The notes under the pieces are model-generated. The model was not told the DNA's origin, did no database searches, and saw only the letters and a list, made by a program, of their open reading frames with translations. From assembly GCF_025457605.1 (NCBI RefSeq), contig NZ_JAMZFY010000005.1:22440-86439 (forward strand): a DNA stretch of 64,000 nucleotides, given 5' to 3'. Positions 61,228-64,000 of the stretch are shown piece after piece. Positions within the stretch are counted from its first letter, which is position 1. Each line of letters begins with the position of its first letter. Source of the DNA: Haloarcula laminariae. Its GTDB lineage: Archaea; Halobacteriota; Halobacteria; Halobacteriales; Haloarculaceae. The position numbers and the translations under genes were made by a program.

Positions 61228-64000
61228 ACAGAACCGACCTGACCGGTGAGCAAGATCATGCAGTTGCGACATTGGATGCGAACTACCCGCTGATTGCAGG
61301 TGCAGGGACTGGGAAGACGACCACACTCTCGTTTCGGTACGTGGCATTGCTCGAGGCTAACCCGACACTGCATCCACGGGAGATACTGGTCACAACGTTC
61401 TCGAAGCGGGCGGCACGCGACCTCGTTGGGACCGTCCGCGAGCGCATCCTCGAGAAGATAGCCGGCGCCGACCCGGATGGGGAACTCGATATAGAGCGAT
61501 GGCGTGGAGTCCTCGATGACCTCGACGACGCCTACATCCACACATTGCATGCCTTCTGCCAGCGACTCCTCCAGGAGCATGCACTGGATATCCCGACCAT
61601 CCGACCCGGGTTCGATCAACTCGATGATACGGAGGGGAGCCGTCTCCAGGACGAAGTGATAGACGACCTCCTGACGGAGCAAGGTGATGCTATCGAGACC
61701 ATCCTGGGAGACAACTTCACGAGCGAGGAGGGAATCCGGAACATCCTGCAGGGCCTGTTCGGGAAGCGTCCCGAGAGTAGAGAGTGGGCTGACTACTGGG
61801 CCCACCCCGAGCGGACGGCAGATGAGTACGTCGAGTACGTCCAGGAATCGTTCCATCCGCTTCCAGATAGCACCGCAAGGGACATCCTGGGTGCCAAGGA
61901 GTTGAAAACGGCCGTCGATGAGCTGCGGGACTTCATCGAGGACCCCCCGATGAGCGATACCGGCCAGGTATTCGATCGGTTGGCAGCAATCGTCGAACGA
62001 ATCGACACGGCCGGTGGTTTGGATGGCCCATCGACCCCGGCCCAGCGGCGTGCGCTCATCGCCGATATCAGTGAGATTGCGACCAAGTCAAGTGGCGACC
62101 TCTATGGCAGCTACGAACCGAAGAAGACGGGCTGGTCGGGCAGTTCCGACGAGCGTGCCGCAATCGGGGACCTGGCCATTAGATTGGTCCAGATGGTGGA
62201 TGTCGAGCAGTGGGCCGAACAACTCGGCGATATCGATTTGGCGGTCGACCGGCGCAGCGCCAGATACGTGTTCGCTATCGCTCGGCTGTTCGCCCACGCC
62301 GATGATATGTACCAGACCCGGAAGCAATCCCGGAACGTTGTCGATTACACCGACCTCATCCAGTACACCCGGGAACTACTCCAGTCCGATGGTGACCCGA
62401 CAGACATCCGCCAGTCACTCCAGGAGCAGTTCGAATATGTGATGATCGATGAGGTGCAGGATACCGATACCGGACAGTGGGAGATAGTTGGTGAGTTGAC
62501 CCGGTTAGCCGGTGATACGCCTCGATACAGCCGCCAGAACGTGTTCATGGTGGGTGATGAGAAGCAGTCCATCTATCGGTTCCGGGGCGCTGATGTGGCC
62601 GTGTTCGAACGGACACGCGCCGATGTGGTGGCTGCGAACGAGACCTCACTTGCAGCACTCGGGGGGTCGGCAAATCAGGAGGTGAATATCCGGACTGGCG
62701 ACCGGCCGGGCTTCGAACTTGCTCGGAACTTCAGGACCCTGCCCACCACGCTGGAGTTCATCAATGGTCTGTTCGCCGGTATCTTCACCGACGATACCGA
62801 CGACCGGCCCGCCTTCGAGGCGCCGCCGCAGGCACTGGAGCCCGGGCGTGACAACGACGCGGATATCGACCCAATCGTCGAGTACCTCTTCGTTCCCGAT
62901 GAGGAGCTCCTATCGGAGGTGCTCCCGGCGGACCACACCCTCCGTACGGCACCGACCTACGACAGACGGGATACCGAGGCACGGACCGTCGCTGCACGCA
63001 TCACAGAACTCGTCGATGGGGAGACCGAAGTCTACACCGAAGAGGGGGATGGAACCCAGACGGAGCCACTCGAGTTCGAGGACATCGCCATCATCCTCCG
63101 GAAGCGGACGCACCTGACGAGTTTCAAACGTGCCCTCCGCGAAGCCGATATTCCCCACTCTGTGATTAAGGGAGATGGATTCTACGAGACACCCGAGATT
63201 CGGGCACTGATGAACGTCCTCCGGACGGTCGCAGACCCGGCCGACGAGATTGCGCTCTACGGAATCCTCCGATCGCCCCTGTTCGGCATCAGCGACCGGA
63301 CATTGGCTCCGTATGCGGAGTCGGAGGCGCTGTGGCCGGCCCTGCGAGCTAGCTCGGATGCCGATATCCAGCGAGCAGTGGCGGCAATCGAGCATCTCCG
63401 GGGGATGGCTGGCCTGACCGATACCGCAACAACGAGCGACACTTGGAGTCGGCTTATCGACTGGATAATCGCGGAGACCGGGTTCATCGCGAGTGTCGCC
63501 GCCGATGAGCGGCCCCGACAGGCGGCCGCGAACATCGACCAGTTCCGTGAGCTCCTGACCGGCTTCACGGAGCTGCCCGATATACAGTCGGTCGTGGACC
63601 GCATCGAAGCAGAACAGGAGTACGCCAACTACAGTCCGGAGGCGACCGTCCCGGAGGGAAGTCCAGGGGTCCAGCTGATGACCATCCATGCGGCCAAGGG
63701 TGATGAGTTCCCGATGGTCATCGTCCCGGGAATCTGCGACGACTACAACACGAAGAGCCCCATCAACAACAGCATCGAGTTCGAGACCATCGACGATAGA
63801 CCGGCACTGGGGCTCCGTATCCCGGATGCCGAAGATCCGTTCTCGACCGTCGATACGCTCGCCCGGAGGGGAATCGGCCGAGCACGGCTATCGAGGTTGC
63901 GTGCGGAGGAGAAACGAATGTTGTACGTCGCCTGTACCCGCTCGCGGGACCATCTAATACTGGCTGGGACCCACGATGCATCACTCGGTGATGAGGGTCA
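61224..64000 (+). CDS. addA: AddA-type UvrD-family helicase (3' end outside window)
   Basis: 925 codons visible, no stop before base 64000. Starts at ATG 61224 overlapping the addB stop. SF1 motifs in order: Q motif LTGEQDHAVAT, Walker A AGAGTGKTTT (about 24-33), motif Ib region YIHTLHAFCQRLL, Walker B MIDEVQDTDTGQW, VGDEKQSIYRFRGAD, TIHAAKGDEFPMVI and motif VI LYVACTRSRDHLIL near the edge. The nuclease domain expected at the AddA C-terminus would lie past the window. Forms a two-gene operon with addB, clearly different in sequence from the AddAB-like pair at 19-25 kb. Confidence 0.9.
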   Translation, partial: MNRTDLTGEQDHAVATLDANYPLIAGAGTGKTTTLSFRYVALLEANPTLHPREILVTTFSKRAARDLVGTVRERILEKIAGADPDGELDIERWRGVLDDLDDAYIHTLHAFCQRLLQEHALDIPTIRPGFDQLDDTEGSRLQDEVIDDLLTEQGDAIETILGDNFTSEEGIRNILQGLFGKRPESREWADYWAHPERTADEYVEYVQESFHPLPDSTARDILGAKELKTAVDELRDFIEDPPMSDTGQVFDRLAAIVERIDTAGGLDGPSTPAQRRALIADISEIATKSSGDLYGSYEPKKTGWSGSSDERAAIGDLAIRLVQMVDVEQWAEQLGDIDLAVDRRSARYVFAIARLFAHADDMYQTRKQSRNVVDYTDLIQYTRELLQSDGDPTDIRQSLQEQFEYVMIDEVQDTDTGQWEIVGELTRLAGDTPRYSRQNVFMVGDEKQSIYRFRGADVAVFERTRADVVAANETSLAALGGSANQEVNIRTGDRPGFELARNFRTLPTTLEFINGLFAGIFTDDTDDRPAFEAPPQALEPGRDNDADIDPIVEYLFVPDEELLSEVLPADHTLRTAPTYDRRDTEARTVAARITELVDGETEVYTEEGDGTQTEPLEFEDIAIILRKRTHLTSFKRALREADIPHSVIKGDGFYETPEIRALMNVLRTVADPADEIALYGILRSPLFGISDRTLAPYAESEALWPALRASSDADIQRAVAAIEHLRGMAGLTDTATTSDTWSRLIDWIIAETGFIASVAADERPRQAAANIDQFRELLTGFTELPDIQSVVDRIEAEQEYANYSPEATVPEGSPGVQLMTIHAAKGDEFPMVIVPGICDDYNTKSPINNSIEFETIDDRPALGLRIPDAEDPFSTVDTLARRGIGRARLSRLRAEEKRMLYVACTRSRDHLILAGTHDASLGDEG

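Noticed and set aside
1..64000. rRNA, tRNA or riboswitch genes
   Set aside because: No cloverleaf-like or conserved rRNA segments and no known aptamer pattern were recognised by reading; a covariance-model scan would be decisive.

Overview
The window is haloarchaeal DNA (class Halobacteria). The proteins are very acidic, most of the DNA is GC-rich, and many families are typical of the class: type I-B cas genes with a GTTTCAGACGAAC...ATTGAAGC repeat, a TrmB-type sugar regulator, Orc1/Cdc6, a Tat lipoprotein and small winged-helix proteins. An Orc1 gene beside a repeat-rich gap, a ParA gene with a repeat cluster upstream, a tyrosine recombinase, toxin-antitoxin remnants and many broken genes suggest a plasmid, megaplasmid or chromosomal accessory region. 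Genus cannot be told from this.

Layout. 1-8.6 kb: the 3' part of a type I-B operon (cas8b, cas7, cas5, cas3), then a CRISPR array of 35 strongly diverged repeats. No cas4, cas1 or cas2 follows. 8.6-15.2 kb: an AT-richer accessory zone in which three cargo blocks (a 201-aa protein; a 255-aa protein; a CARF protein with a divergent 453-aa gene) lie between four copies or remnants of one small two-gene cassette. A convergent winged-helix pair bounded by 15-bp inverted repeats follows. 15.2-19.4 kb: a repeat-rich control region, a PadR regulator, a coiled-coil plasmid-type protein, a Doc/Fic toxin with a small downstream partner, and 1.2 kb without clear genes that holds inverted iterons.

19.4-25.1 kb: an AddB-like plus AddA-like helicase-nuclease pair. 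25.5-34.6 kb: mixed, decayed plasmid material: a UDG-like protein, two small genes with duplicated promoters, a broken pentapeptide-repeat gene, a broken antitoxin/PIN pair, an integrase, a broken 3'-5' exonuclease, and a parA operon with nine AGCT-centred repeats upstream. 34.6-49.4 kb: a GC-rich carbohydrate island. A TrmB regulator, an isomerase and a 2-hydroxyacid dehydrogenase are read leftwards. A binding protein, two permeases, two ATPases, two glycoside hydrolases, a frameshifted isomerase, an SDR and a ruined glycerate kinase are read rightwards.

49.4-56.3 kb: a replication block with a probable origin, orc1, two companion genes, a regulator pair and a family B polymerase-like protein with altered exonuclease and motif C residues. 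A paired TTAACCAACA element recurs three times here and once beside the CRISPR array. 56.3-64 kb: an EVE-like plus PD-(D/E)XK protein faces away from a second, different AddB/AddA pair that runs off the right edge. Two AddAB-like machines, CRISPR-Cas, a CARF protein and a possible modified-base-sensing nuclease make this window rich in genome-defence and recombination functions.
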